This document shows, piece by piece, positions 33,929 to 45,891 of a stretch of 64,000 nucleotides of DNA. The stretch lies in NCBI GenBank assembly GCA_022036555.1, contig CM039137.1, positions 8,657,630-8,721,629 of the forward strand, given 5' to 3'. A program made the translations under genes and the position numbers. Positions within the stretch are counted from its first letter, which is position 1. Every line of letters begins with the position of its first letter. The stretch is from Microstegium vimineum. Taxonomy: Eukaryota > Streptophyta > Magnoliopsida > Poales > Poaceae. Below the pieces are notes generated by a model. The model searched no databases, was not told where the DNA came from, and saw only the letters and a program-made list of their open reading frames with translations.

Positions 33929-35559
33929 CTATCTAACATTACTAGAACATGGTGAGGAAGCAAGAAGCAATCGTACCCGGCCGGTACCCCGATGCGTGCT
34001 TTTCAATCTCGGCGTCGTCGTGGCCGTTTGCGTTTCCTTCAATCCCGCCGTGTCTCCAATAGCCAAAGCGCTACTGCACCCGTCAGCTCGAGATACTTTG
34101 GCACTGTTGGGCTGATCGCTTCTGCTTATGATAAATCGGTTGATGTTATTTTTGTTGTTTTTAGCTGTTTTGTTGCAGGACTCTTCACGTGCTACTTCGT
34201 CCTCAAGAAGCAGCACCACCAGCCCGAGCGCGCCATCATCCGGGCCACCGGCAGGCAACTCCTCGCCGCCGTCCTTGACCTCCTCCTCGGGCAGCAGCGC
34301 GCGTGAGCGAAACGCCCATAGCTTAACCGTTATGCGCCGTGTCAGGCGGGCTTCTTTGGCTATCGTCAGATGGTGAGCCTCCCGGAAATTCTTCCACCCC
34401 TGCCCCATGAATCGGTAGTGCTTGTCCCTGCAGTGCTTGTCCCTCCATAACTTGCACGTCATCTCATACCGCTGGCCCTGGAGATCGAACGCCGTGACCG
34501 ACATGCCGTCCGAGGACCTGACCAGGACCGTCTCGGCGTCCGTGAAGATCTCGGAGATCGGGCTCCACACGGGGAACTGCAGCCGGTTCTGGTTGACTCT
34601 GACGTCGCTAGACTCCAGCCGCTTCATGTCGACGAACCTGACGGCCGACGCGCGGATCTCGGACAAGCGGGCGAGCAGCACGTCGCTGAACTCGAAGCTA
34701 TTACGATCATGGCATGCCCCCTTGTTGCCCTCCGGCGGCGGGGACGACGTTTCGCTCGCTTCCTCCTCGTTGTCCTTGGCGTGACTGCTTCCTGCTGGTC
34801 CTTCTTGTCCTTGGTCGTCGTCGTAGCTAGGGCATGGCCGCTGTCGTCGTCAGGGTTTTACTAACCGACCGCTCGCCGGTAACCGCCCACGGACGGTTTA
34901 GCGGTTACCGACGGTAACTGCCCAAACCGGTCCCAAACCGAACGGTTCGCATTTTGAATTCAAACGGCGGAGTTCAAACGGTTTGGGACCGGTAACCGGT
35001 CAATTAGAGCCGGTTACCGTCCGGTTTGGGCGGTTACCGACCGGTTTGGGCGGTTCCCGACGGTTCCGCCCCAAACCAAATTTCAAATTTGAAAAAAAAA
35101 ATTAAAAATGCTGAAAAAATTCCTAAAAATAGTTCATGATTTATAGAGTCGAATGGTGCAAATTTTTTTCAAATTGGAGTTCGTTTGCTATTTATTTTGA
35201 CGTGTACAAGTTTGAAAAAAAAAGAAAAAGGATCTTTTTCTTTTTTTTTCAAACTTGTACACGTCAAAATAAATAGCAAACGAACTCCAATTTGAAAAAA
35301 ATTGTACACCATTCGACTCTATAAATCATGAACTATTTTTAGGAATTTTTTTAGCATTTTCGATTTTTTTTTCAAATTTGAAATTTGAATTCAAACCGGT
35401 ATCGAAACCGAACCGGTCCCGGGCGGTTTGCCAGTAACCGAACGGTATGGGAAACCCTGGTTGTCGTCGCTCGTTCCGCTCCCTCCCTCTCATCACGTCA
35501 TGCTTTTGTTTTTTCGCCGGTGGCTGGTACGACTCTTCATTCTTGGCTTCTGCATCCAT
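33929..35559 (-). pseudogene. B3-domain-like protein gene split by a transposon
   Basis: The minus-strand frame starts at ATG 35559 (MDAEAKNEESYQPPAKKQKH, a basic nuclear-signal-like stretch). It is interrupted at 35459 by a 609-bp element and resumes in the same frame at 34850 once the element and one 8-bp duplication are ignored. Beyond the insertion the frame reads FSDVLLARLSEIRASAVRF and then a segment like the plant B3 DNA-binding fold: EMTCKLW, HYRFMGQGWKNFREAHHLT, and VKLWAFRS. The family binds DNA in the nucleus. The C-terminal part, below about 34190, is composed of MITE-derived sequence (AACGACA, TGATAAATCGG on plus) and ends at 33929, so the original end is lost. As it stands the gene cannot give the full protein unless the element is spliced out. 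The B3 assignment is from pattern only. Confidence 0.5.
34851..35459. mobile_element. Foldback hAT-type element, 609 bp
   Basis: The ends CAGGGTTTTACTAACCG and, inverted, CAGGGTTTCCCATACCG are flanked by a near-perfect 8-bp duplication (GTCGTCGT at 34843-34850, GTTGTCGT at 35460-35467), as for hAT elements with CAGGG termini. The outer parts are rich in GGTTACCGG/CCGGTAACC words. The inner 270 bases are an almost perfect palindrome centred at about 35232 (arms 35098-35230 and 35234-35365). No transposase is encoded. Confidence 0.8.
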
Positions 35560-35564
35560 AGAGG

Positions 35565-37037
35565 GATGTGGTCGTAGTAGATGCAGATACTAGATCAATC
35601 GCAATTGGCAGCTTGGGCTAGGGCAAAATCAACACCAGTACGGTGGATGATGATGATGATATCATTAAATGGAACAGCGTGAGAATTGATTAGGGGAGAT
35701 TGGGAGAGCTCGGCAGTGGTTGGAAATAGGGATGCAAGCGGGAAGCGACAGTAGTTGCCGTTTGTACCCGTAAAAATTAAGTCTATATAAGAGATTGGGA
35801 GAACGCGACACTGTTTGGACATATGGTTATGAGGGAAATATTTTTCTTCGACGAGGGTATATATCTATCTGTAACACGAAGCCAATACGGGTATCCTTGT
35901 TCCATACGCTAAATTGGAACGGTAGGTGGTAGGTCCGCCGATCCTTCCCCCACGTGAGCGCGCGGCCCATCTAATCTCCGCATGGACGCTTTCACAGCCC
36001 ACTAGGAACGACGCTCGAAGCTCTCATGCATGGTGGAGCGGCGGCCCACGGAACCTCGGCACACCAGGAGAATGCGACAGCCCGTACCGCTCCCACGCTG
36101 AGACGCGGTCCACATAGGGTGTGTTTGGTTAGGTGGCTAATTTCCAGCCAGGCTATAGGGAGCCACCTTCAGATTGTTTGGTTACCTGTTTAGAGATTGA
36201 AGTCAGGCTCCAGGAAGTCACCCTACACCACTTAGCCAGGCTCCAGGAAAACGCAGACTACGGTCGTTCTCTGGGAGCCAGGCTCCGCTGAGCTCGCGTG
36301 GGAGGTTCTCTCACCACTCAGCGCATCTCCTCACCTCTCACCCACCTCTTCTCCCCCGTGCTCTCCGTTGACTTGCCGCTGGAGTTCCCCACACCGGAGA
36401 TGCGCGCTTTCGAAAAAAGAAGAAAAAAACTATCATTCTATTTTTTGAACTAAAATAGTCTTGTTAAGGATGACCCCTCTTTTAAAGTAGGGATCCCTTT
36501 AAAGTACTACCAAATAAAAAAATTATTTTAAAAGGTATCTTCAAATACCAATTTTTTTCTATATTCATAACTCCGTATTTTTTTATAGTTTACGTAGGCC
36601 GTTTTATGCCGTGGTGCTTCGCGATCTTCGGTGCTTCCCGGCCGGCCGCTAGGGACGAACGTACATGCACGGTGCACAGTCGGGTGGAATTAACAGCTAC
36701 GGCCGTCCTCGCGTTGCGTAATGTAGACGGCGACTGGCGGGCTGTGTGTCGTCCTTCACCCTTCAGTTTCGGCCTCGGGTGTGTGCCCGGTTGCCTCGTC
36801 GGGGGTCGATCTCGCCGAGTCGTACTACGTCCTGCGCCGCACGCGGCAGCTGCCTGGCAGAATAGAAAGACAGAATTTGATGATTGTCATCAAAACTTTT
36901 ATACTGATTCCGAGGTTGTCATAATCAGTTGTAGAATTTATTAACTGCCATCAATTTGTGCACGATTGAGCACGCGGTGGACGCCGGAGCCAAGATCGGC
37001 ACACTGGCAGCCAGAGATCTACTGCACGATTGAGCAC
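35565..37037. other. Intergenic sequence
   Basis: No supported gene. A TGTTTGGTTAGGTGGCTAAT MITE-like motif begins near 36121, and a GC-rich open frame at 36606-36944 has no family signature. Confidence 0.4.
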
Positions 37038-37040
37038 TAA

Positions 37041-37383
37041 GGGCCTGTTTGGATTTGGGGGCAAAAGTTTTGTCTCCGTCACATCGAATCTTCCGTCACT
37101 AGTTTCGTATATTTAAAATGTATTAAGTAAAAAAATAATTTATCAGCCGACGGTAAATTTGCGAGACGAATCTTTTGAGCCTATTTAGTTTATGTTTTGA
37201 CAATGTTATGCTACAGTAAATATTTGTTAATTATAGATTAACTTACCTTAATAGAATCGTCTTGTTAAGTCTCGCAGGGGCATGTAATTAGTTTTATAAG
37301 TAGTCTATTTTTAATACACTAAACTAGTGCCGAAAGATCCGATATGACACGGTAAAACATTTGCCGCTCCATCCAAACAGCCC
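37041..37383. mobile_element. Tourist-like MITE, 343 bp
   Basis: GGGCCTGTTTGGAT at the left and ATCCAAACAGCCC at the right are flanked by TAA (37038-37040 and 37384-37386), as for PIF/Harbinger-derived elements. The interior holds the GCGAGACGAATCTTTTGAGC block widespread in grass copies. Confidence 0.9.
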
Positions 37384-37389
37384 TAACCC

Positions 37390-40304
37390 TCGCGTCGTCG
37401 CCTCGTCCTCGCCGGTGGATGAAAGCTGTGCGGGCAGGTGCTCACGCCGCCGCGAGCGCTGAACTGGGGTTAACAGGATCGGCTCGCGCGCCGCAACAGT
37501 GCATGCGCCCGGCGCCCGGAGCCACCGCTAGTAGCCTCGCACACTGCGCCCGGCATGGCCTCTGCTCGCTGCTGGAGTTGCGCAATACTCCCACGCACAG
37601 ATCAATGCGCTGCGCTGGTTGCTGCTGGAGCCACCAAGCTCGGTCAATGTGTTCCGCGACCCTCACGAGCCACGGCCTCACCAAAGAAAAAGGATTGGAA
37701 CGAGAAGACTCAGACTCTGGTTGCTGCATTACTGGATTGAGCGGATGAGAATGAACCAATGAAGTAAGGCATGTGTGCCTTTTTTTTTAATCTCATGGGA
37801 CCCACCTGGCCTACACCCAAACCCAGCTTAGCCAAACAATGGATTGATCTTATTTTCTTGTATCCGTAACCTAAACCCAGCCGGTCATATCCTAGTAGTA
37901 CATTTCCTTATCCCAAACCCTGCAGCTACCCAAACGCTACCTTGGAGAAAATTGAAGAAAGGGGTAAAATTTTCTTTTTTCATCCAATCTAACAGTGTAT
38001 GACTGTTGTTCACGGTATCCACGGTGATGACAGTTAAGAAATCAAAGAACCCAAATTGATGACAGTTAAGAAATATACTATAATTTCTTATGGCAACTAG
38101 AAAATTGGTATAAGTTTTTTATGGCAACGAACAAAAATTCTCTGAAATAGAAACGAGTCCGTGCGTGGGCGGGGCGCAGCGGCGGGCACCATCCCGCCCG
38201 CCGTGAGGCCGTGAAAAGCGTGGCGCGCGTACGGAGACACGCCGGCTGTCGGCGTGGTCCGCGCCGGGGAAGCGGGGCGAGTGCCCGGGCGGCGTAGTCA
38301 TTCGGCGATCCAGCCATCCAGGAACCAATTCATTCATCAACAGACAAAGAAGCAGGCAAAGCTAGCTATCGCGGACGCGTGGGTTGAGGCGGTGACCGGC
38401 TGAGGCCCGAGGCAGGCGGCAGGCGGCCACAGCCCACAGGGGTGTACAGTACGTCGTGACTGCCTCACTGCACTGGTGAGTGGTGACGCAGCTAGCAAGC
38501 TGGGGGACGACGTGCGGGCGCCGCAAAAAGTGGCGGGTACGAGCATGTGGCATCCGCCGGCCCTGCCCGGGCCATGCGATGCAACTGTGCACGGTTAAGT
38601 TGCCAGTAGGAAGTTGCTGTTGGTTTCATCGTTTGACATCAATTTCCAATAGGTTTATTTGTCACCTCTGTGTTAAACCTACCCTACTTTTCCATCAGTG
38701 CGCCACAAGTCATGCATACTCGTGCTAATGAAGCTACTAAACTGAGCTTTAGAGTGCCCAACACTGGCTCTGACGCAGTACTTACGTGTACGTGCCCCTC
38801 ACTTGGATACGTTGTTATCCACCAAAATCCCAATCCATGTGGCAAATTAAAAGCTGGTGCTTCCACATGATCCACTTCCGCTGTCAGTGCCGCCTATATA
38901 TAGGCACCTACCATTTGGGTACTACTAGTGCTATAATCCACCTAATCCGTGGAAATATTCGGACAGCAAGTACACACTGCCAGTAGGTGGCTGCTCGATC
39001 GCCGTATAGAAACACCAAGCAAAGGCCCAAAGTTGGTCCCCGCGCCAGCAGCGCACGCACGCGAGCTGCTGCTTTTAGGCGCTGCTGGGAGACGTTAAGC
39101 TCAGAAAAGCTATAGCAGCAAGCAGATCTCACTACTCATCTGAATCTGGTCGAGCCAAAATATGTGGCCGCGCAGAAATCCCCCAAAATATCGAGCTTTT
39201 GTGAAGCGATTGCCACCGGCGAGGGCGTGAACGCCGTGGCAGCGGGCGGGCGGGCGGCTCCACCTCGTCGTCGTTGCTGCCGTGGAGTGGGGCACTGGAG
39301 CCAGGCCTGTCGCTGTCGGCCACGGGCCACCCCACGTGCGGGGTCTTTCGGCCGCACCCGGCCCGGCCCTAGCCGTTTAAATAAAGCCTTTATTAGACGA
39401 CGTCCAGCTACCGCCTTGTTCCCTCCGTGCTCGCGTAGTTAATGCTGCTGGAACCGTGAAAAAGATTTGCGCATGGCTTGTCCCGCGGAACGGATGCTGT
39501 TTCATTACTACTAGAACATCAGGCTTCTATTCGACTTCCACAGCCTTAAATTTTAGCGAATAAATTTAAGAGATTGATAATGAGATAAAGCATAATGGCA
39601 AATACTATTTTAAAGATTAATAGCAAAATCACAATCGACAGTCCGTTTATTACGTAATCTCCAAGGGTAAACATTACACAATGTTAGATTAACAAAGCTT
39701 AATATTAGTACCATAAAATACACATAAGTTCTAAACAAAATCACAAACAGCACCAAATTGTGTTCATATGTGTTTGAGTTTTCTAATCTTCTGTGCTCCA
39801 GCTTCTTATTGGACAACATTCCGCCCTTCTTTTGTGCCTCCTGCCCGGCATCATTGCCATCCTAATCCAAGGGCTCTTTTGTGGCCCCAAAGCATGCATT
39901 TTGGAGTTTGCAAAAATTTAAAAGAAAATGTAAAACATATGAAGAAATCACAGGTAATCTAAGGAGTCAAGTTAATGACAGACATATGTCATTACCATCT
40001 TTTTTTAGAGGTTTGTACACATGAAGGTTCCTGGAAGACAAAATAGTTTGAAAGGTGCATAGCTTGGGCATAAGTATCTTCTCTTCTGTATGATATGTAA
40101 AATGCAAGCTGGTTAGTAAGCGGCCCAGAAGCAGATTTGGCATTTGTTCAACTACCTAATTAGGAAATAGTTCATTAGATAATACAAACACGCCATTTGT
40201 ACAGTTATCTAATTAGGCAATAATCCATTGGATAAGATAAATACACAAACATAATGAAGAGGTAAATCAAGACACCCCGTAATTTTGTTTCCTAACAAAA
40301 AAAT
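37390..40304. other. Intergenic region with GC-rich patches
   Basis: No supported gene. GC-rich patches at 37400-37750 and 38150-38600 and at 39160-39440 give overlapping open frames on both strands without domains. A good TATA-like palindrome (CCTATATATAGGC, about 38890) has no recognisable coding sequence behind it. From 39520 on the sequence is AT-rich. Confidence 0.4.
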
Positions 40305-40580
40305 TATTCCCTCCACCCTGTAATATGTAATGTGTAAAAGCATTAAAAAAGTGTATCCAAATAGAAGGGATTTTAGGACATAGACTAACAATTTTTAATT
40401 AAATAGTCACACAAATTTGGTAAGTATTTTATTGTTACTTGCCATTTATCAACCAATTCCATCAATCACGTTGATGAGTGCTGTTAAGAAATGATGTGAG
40501 GACACATGTATCTTTTGTATTTTCTCTTAACCTTGTCCCAAACTCTCTAGACTACACTATAATACAAGATGGAGGGAGTA
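40305..40580. mobile_element. Stowaway-like MITE
   Basis: TTCCCTCCACCCTGTAATA on the left and the inverted ACTCCCTCCATCTTGTATTA on the right, flanked by TA dinucleotides, identify a Tc1/mariner-derived Stowaway MITE of about 270 bp. Confidence 0.75.
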
Positions 40581-40675
40581 TTAAATAGCTAGATGCAAGT
40601 AGGTGGGCATAGAACATGGTACAGTAATTTATATGTATCCAAACGTGTAATTCCTCATATCGGATTGAACTATTT

Positions 40676-41120
40676 TTCTATATCTGAAATGAAAATAGCT
40701 CTGTATTACCATATACTATTCATTCTCTATTTGCATGCAGTTTTTAAACTTTATCCTCCTATTTATATTCTATGAAGTAAAAATGCTACAGCAAAGGCGA
40801 CAACTAATAATCTGCATATTTCATCATATTCTTCTACATACCTAGAAAAAACATGTTGCTTTGGTATCCGAATCTAAAGAATTCATGTAGGGAGGAATTT
40901 TGGTAATTCAAAATAGTCTATATGCCTTATGTACTCATGTGAAGAAAGGTAACACACTTAACTGAACCATTTAATTATGTATCTAAAATGGAAATAGCTC
41001 CACACTACCATTTACTAATACTATTCCTCATCTATTTGCCTGCAGTTTTTTTATATATCCTCCTATTTATCTTATATTATGAAGTAAAATGCCACAACAA
41101 AGGCGACACCTAATAATAAT
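40676..41120. repeat. Direct repeat pair of about 135 bp
   Basis: The segment 40676-40815 (ATCTGAAATGAAAATAGCTC ... AAAGGCGACAACTAATAAT) recurs with moderate divergence at 40977-41118. Shared words include TATCCTCCTATTTAT and TATGAAGTAAAA. The intervening 160 bases are AT-rich. Origin unknown. Confidence 0.65.
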
Positions 41121-41288
41121 AATCATGGACTTTAAAGCATGAACCTGGGCACAGTGAACTCTTGGAGAAGATCCATCTACTATTGAAAAGGGAGAGGAGC
41201 TATATGTAATATTTTTATGAACTGAAAATATCACAGGGGATGAATTGATGTAAGGACCATAAAAAACCAATGATACCGAATTAGTATT

Positions 41289-41305
41289 TGTTATCAGGAC
41301 AAGTG
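41289..41305 (+). mobile_element. First 17 bp of the split copia 5' LTR
   Basis: TGTTATCAGGACAAGTG begins with TG and ends in the AAGTG duplicated by the gypsy insertion. Read across the insertion it continues into AAAGTGCAATCAAGCCC at 57389, the rest of the copia LTR. This joining is an inference; no second full LTR is in the window to test it. Confidence 0.55.
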
Positions 41306-42635
41306 TGTCGGGTATGAAGGTAAGGGGTACCCTAAACCCTTCGACAAATTAACGCTAAACATAACAACTATTTTTAAGGCAGGGACCAACCCACTGCTCA
41401 GTAAGGCATGACCCATCGCTCGAGGCCCCCCTCTACACCAGCTATGGCAACAAGTCATGGGCCGGCCCACCTCGACGCCGAATGACGGACGAGGGGTCGT
41501 TCGGATGACCCCCGGCTCCTACCTCGACGATAAATGACGGACCGAGGGGCGAGCGAACGACCCCCCGGCTCCTACCTCGACGATAAATGATGGACCGAGG
41601 GGGCAAGCGAACGACCCCCCGGCTCCTACATCGACGAACGAAGGACGGACGAGGGGTCGAACGAACGACCCCTCGACCTCTACCTCGACCTCTCCGACCC
41701 CGTCTCTGCTTCGACCCTACCTCGACGATGAGCGACGGACCAGGGGTCGAACGGACGACCCCCGGACGAGAGGCTCGATTAACCCAACTGCTCCCGGCAT
41801 GGGTTAAAGTGAAACCACCTAACGACATGGGCGCCCACGTCCGCTATCAAATCCGCCAACTCCCCGTCAAGTCCCCGATTCCTGTCAACTGTGCCGCCAC
41901 TGTCGCCACTACGCGAGTACGGACTCCAGCAGTACCCCTCGGAAAGTGAACAGTGCGACCATCGACGACGACTTCGGGAATGCGACAGAGCCACGCAGGG
42001 CTCGACCCCTCCCTCGACCGGAGGGCTCGACCCCTCTCTCTCCAACAACTCCAGTATGGGGGCCGTCCCATCCGCCCCGTCCCGCTTCAGCCGTGGGATC
42101 CGTGCCCGTCTGCGGACGCTGTGCCGCGGCGACTTCTACTGCCACCACGACCGGGGACGCCAGAAGGACGGGAAGGCCATGCCGGCACAGTGCTCAACGT
42201 CTCTCCGCCAACACTGTGCCTCGAACATGCTACCCATACTGCCACAGTTAGGGCCCTGTACCCTCGGACCTCCCCTTGGTCTATAAAAGGGGACGCCGAG
42301 GTAGAATAGAGGGGACCGACGGATCTCACTTTCGCTGGCCGGCTCCGGAAATCTCCGAGACTTCAGTTCAGACCCTCACATTCCACGCATACACACCCTG
42401 CCACTCGATCGACCCCTCGGGTAGCAAACCCCGTGTAACACAGCTTGTACCCTCCTGTACGAGCACGTTTTGGGTCCGAGATAATACAAGTCATCCTCCC
42501 CCGCTGGACGTAGGGCCTTCTTTGCCCGAACCAGGATAAACCTTGTGTCCATCTTGCATCACGTCTGAGAGAGGGAGCACGCGATATACAAATTTACTCG
42601 TTGGTGGACTTGACCCCCGGGTCATAACACCGACA
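41306..42635 (+). repeat. 5' LTR of the gypsy element
   Basis: This LTR carries a TATA box, TATAAAAG at 42282-42289 (57030-57037 in the other LTR), as the probable promoter. Between 41468 and 41765 about five degenerate units of 52-58 bp repeat the pattern CCTCGACGA-AAATGACGGAC then GAGGGGCGAGCG, giving a cluster of CpG-rich direct repeats upstream of the TATA box. Confidence 0.93.
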
Positions 42636-42636
42636 G

Positions 42637-42656
42637 TTGGCGCGCCAGGTAGGGGG
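42637..42656 (+). promoter_or_regulatory. Candidate primer-binding site (gypsy)
   Basis: TTGGCGCGCCAGGTAGGGGG follows the 5' LTR end by one base, where minus-strand synthesis should be primed. The position is convincing; I do not assign the tRNA. Confidence 0.6.
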
Positions 42657-42692
42657 AATTGCGTGTCGATCAACTCCGAACTACTCTCTCAG

Positions 42693-45162
42693 ATGGATTC
42701 CATCATCCCACCGTTTCCATTCACCGCCGTCGTCTGGTTCGGTAGTCTAGGGTTCGTATCTACGGACCAGGGCGACTTCATAGTCTTTCCCTCCGCTCGT
42801 GGCTTGGACGCCAGCAGCACCGGTACATCGGGGCTGGCAAAGGTCAGGCGACGGCCCCTCTGCTTACGCCTCTGGCCTGCGATCAGGAGGAGGCGTGAGC
42901 GGCTCCGACGCGCTCGTCGTCGTGCAGATTCCGAGGTGCCGAACACCGTTTCCCCGGCCCCAGCTGGTGATACAGTCCCTTCTCCCAGGGGTCCGTTTGA
43001 CCCATGCTCGTGGGCCGAGGGCGGGCGCCCCTCTGAGTGGGACTTTGGCTCCGCCGCATCGTTGTCCCCAGGGGTCCCCGCGGCCTCTCCGACACCCTCG
43101 ACCCCGTCACCACCGCGTGACCCATTCCCGCGTGGGCACCACGACAGTGCAGGGCTCTCTTCCGCCCTCGCAGGATTGCAGATACAGACACGTGGCGGGT
43201 CTCCAGGGACTCCGCCGCGTGCGACGGCCGTTCCCGTCACCACCTCTTCACCGGGCGAGCCGGGACTACCCCGTACATGGGGCACGTTGCGGCAGCGCCT
43301 GGAGGAGGAAAGGGGACCCTTCCCCACTTCTACCACGCCGACCCCGACTCGGACTCTCCCGACGAGAGTTACGACTCCACCCCGGAGTGCTTCCACCTCG
43401 ACGAACAAGCCGACCCGCAGGATGACGTCGACGACACCGCGGCCACCGAAGAAGGAGGAGGGGCCAACGCTACACCAGCTCGAGATGCCAACCCCCCAAG
43501 TCCTGATAGAGCCGATCCACCCCCAGACGTCCAGATTGCGCAGGTCCGAGAGCTTCTTAGCAAGCTCAAGGAGGAGCGCCTACGTCTTCAGCAGCTCGAG
43601 CACGCCCTCGAGCGGGATCGGGGGCGTCCTCAGGGTGGGGGAGCTCGTGAGCGGGCCCGGGAAGTCCACCGGCAGATCGTCGAGGAGGGGGCCGTCGAAC
43701 CCCGAGTCTTCAACCGCGCCAGCCAGAATGTCGTAGCGGCCGCGATGCTGCTCCGCGACATGCCGGCGCCATCGACCCCCCAAGCACGGCGTATCAGGGA
43801 CGAAATCCAGGGGCTTCTCCAAACTACGGCCGTGCAGCAGGCGGAGAGCTCAGCCTCGAGGCGTCGAGGGGCTGCCTCTGAGCGACAAGTAGTGCCCCCC
43901 GACAAAATTGAGAGGTGTCCGTCCACCAGAACAAGGCGTCCCAGGGCCAAGTCGAGCGACGACCGGTTCAGGAACGCCTCGTCGACGATCGACCCCCTCG
44001 GGTGAACAATCGACGTCGGTACGGCGACGCCGAGGCTCGAGGTTACAGCGCTCACAGGGGTGGACGCTACTACAGCGACGAAGACCGATGTCGGTCTCCG
44101 GAGCCGCCGGGGCCCCAAGTCTTCGATAGAACCATCCGGCGGGCCTCCCTGCCCGTCTGTTTTCGTCCACCCACCAGCCTGGTCAAGTACAACGGCGAAA
44201 CCAAACTAGAGCTCTGGCTTGCCGACTTCAGGCTGGCATGCCAGCTGGGTGGAGCCGACAATGACCACGTCATCATTCGGCAACTCCCACTGTTCCTCTC
44301 CGACACCGCTCGAAGGTGGCTCGAGGAGCTACCCCGGACTTGATCCAGGACTGGCCCGACCTGGTTCGGATCTTCGAGGGCAACTTCAAGGGCACCTACG
44401 AGCGGTCGGGCAACCCCTGAGACCTTCGCAGCTGCAAGCAGAAGCCAGGGGAGACCCTCCGCGCCTTCACCCGCCAATTCTCGAAGCAGCACACCGCACT
44501 GACCCACATCTCCGACCACGAGGTTATCACAGCGTTCATCACCGGGACAACCTGCAAGGAGTTGGTGCGGGAGCTGGGGCGAAACACCCCAAGACCGCCA
44601 ACGAGCTCATGGACGTCATCGCCAACTACGCAGCTGGCGAAGAGGCCGTTGGCGCGTTTTTCCAGATACCCCAGGGAAGGGGAAAGGCAAGGCGGATGAG
44701 CCCGGAGGCTCGGACGACGGGCCCAAGAAGAACAATGGGCCCAGAAGGAACAACGACGGCAACGGCGGCCGGAAGAAGAAGAAGAAGAACCAACCGGGCC
44801 GACGCAACGTCGAGCCCAACGTCGAGCCCGACGACGAGCCTGGCGACCTTGTCGCTGCGGCAGACAAGAAGAAGCCTCGAGGGCCCCCTCCCGACGGGGG
44901 CGTCTTCGATAAGATGCTGAAGGAGCCTTGCCCCTATCATATGGGGCCGGCCAACCACCGACTCGAGGACTGCCGCATGCTTCGAAAGCACTTCGTCCCT
45001 CCTGGCTTCAGGAGAGATGATGGCAAAGAAGACCCGCCCTGTGACGCCCACGTCACAGGCGATGTTAAGAAAGGAGGCTTCCCCGAAATCCATGACTGCT
45101 ACATGATCTACGGGGGACCCTCGACTCGCCTCACCACGCGCCAGCGCAAGAGGGAGTGTTGA
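42693..45162 (+). pseudogene. gypsy gag, broken
   Basis: Gag forms the particle that packages element RNA. A start ATG at 42693 opens a proline- and charge-rich N-terminus. The frame then changes several times: about 43300, 43950, 44340 and 44680. A TGA at 44418 sits in the conserved segment where tryptophan is usual. The retrotransposon gag domain is clear: LVKYNGETKLELWLADFRLA (near 44182), then LPLFLSDTARRWLEELP, then QKPGETLRAFTRQFSK and ELVRELGR. A zinc-knuckle-like motif, CPYHMGPANHRLEDC, follows at about 44929. TGA at 45160-45162 ends this frame just before protease. Not translatable as one protein. Confidence 0.8.
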
Positions 45163-45885
45163 GAAGTTTTTTCCGTTCGAGCCCAGGCTCCGCGGTACCT
45201 CGACTGGTCCCATACGCCGATCACCTTCGATCAGGACGACCACCCCGAGCACATCCCCAACGCAGGGGCTTACCCGCTCGTCGTCGGGCCGATCATCCTC
45301 AACACCCGCCTCACCAAGGTACTCATGGATGGGGGGAGGAACCTCAACATCATCTACGCCGAGACCCTCGACCTCCTGGGGATCCCGAGGACCATGCTCC
45401 TGCCCAGCGCGGGGGGGTTCCACGGGATCGTCCCGGGGAAGAAGGCGCTCCCGATCGGCCGCATCAAGCTACCGGTCTGTTTCGGCGTCCCCTCGAACTT
45501 CCAAAAGGAAGAGCTGACCTTCGAGGTGGTCGCGTGGCGAGGCACCTACCACGCCATCATCGGTAGACCGGGATACGCCAAGTTCATGGCGGTCCCGAAC
45601 TACACTTACCTCAAGCTCAAGATGCCGGGGCCCTCGGGGGTCATCACCGTCGACACCTCCTACGAGCACGCATACGACTGCGATGTCGAGTGCGTGGAGA
45701 AAGTCGAGGCCCGCGAGGATTCGGCAATCCTCGCGGCCCTCGACGACTTGTCTGGAGAGATCCCCGACCCCAAGCGACAGGCTGGCAACTTCAAGCCGGC
45801 GGAAGACACCAAGACCGTCCCGCTCGACCCCAGCCTCGCGGATGGGAAGGTGCTGACGATCAGCGCCACCCTCGAGCCCAAATAG
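45163..45885 (+). pseudogene. gypsy protease region
   Basis: The frame is shared with the end of gag and with RT. The aspartic protease active site appears as VLMDGG (Asp codon at 45328), the Tat-type DGG rather than DTG/DSG, followed by LNIIYAETLDLLGI and the flap-side HAIIGRPGYAKF. It ends at TAG 45883-45885, immediately ahead of the RT frame, so RT would need readthrough. Confidence 0.75.
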
Positions 45886-45891
45886 GAAGCA

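Noticed and set aside
36606..36944. 112-codon plus-strand frame
   Set aside because: No domain, arginine-rich translation typical of noncoding GC-rich DNA, and no promoter or splice support.
38885..39440. TATA-like palindrome at 38890 followed by an open frame at 39164-39442
   Set aside because: The frame has no similarity and several alternatives overlap it. Without transcript evidence a gene is not supported.
42689..43408. 239-codon minus-strand frame opposite gag
   Set aside because: A shadow of the GC-rich gag frame; the translation is low-complexity and no splice sites or domain support it.
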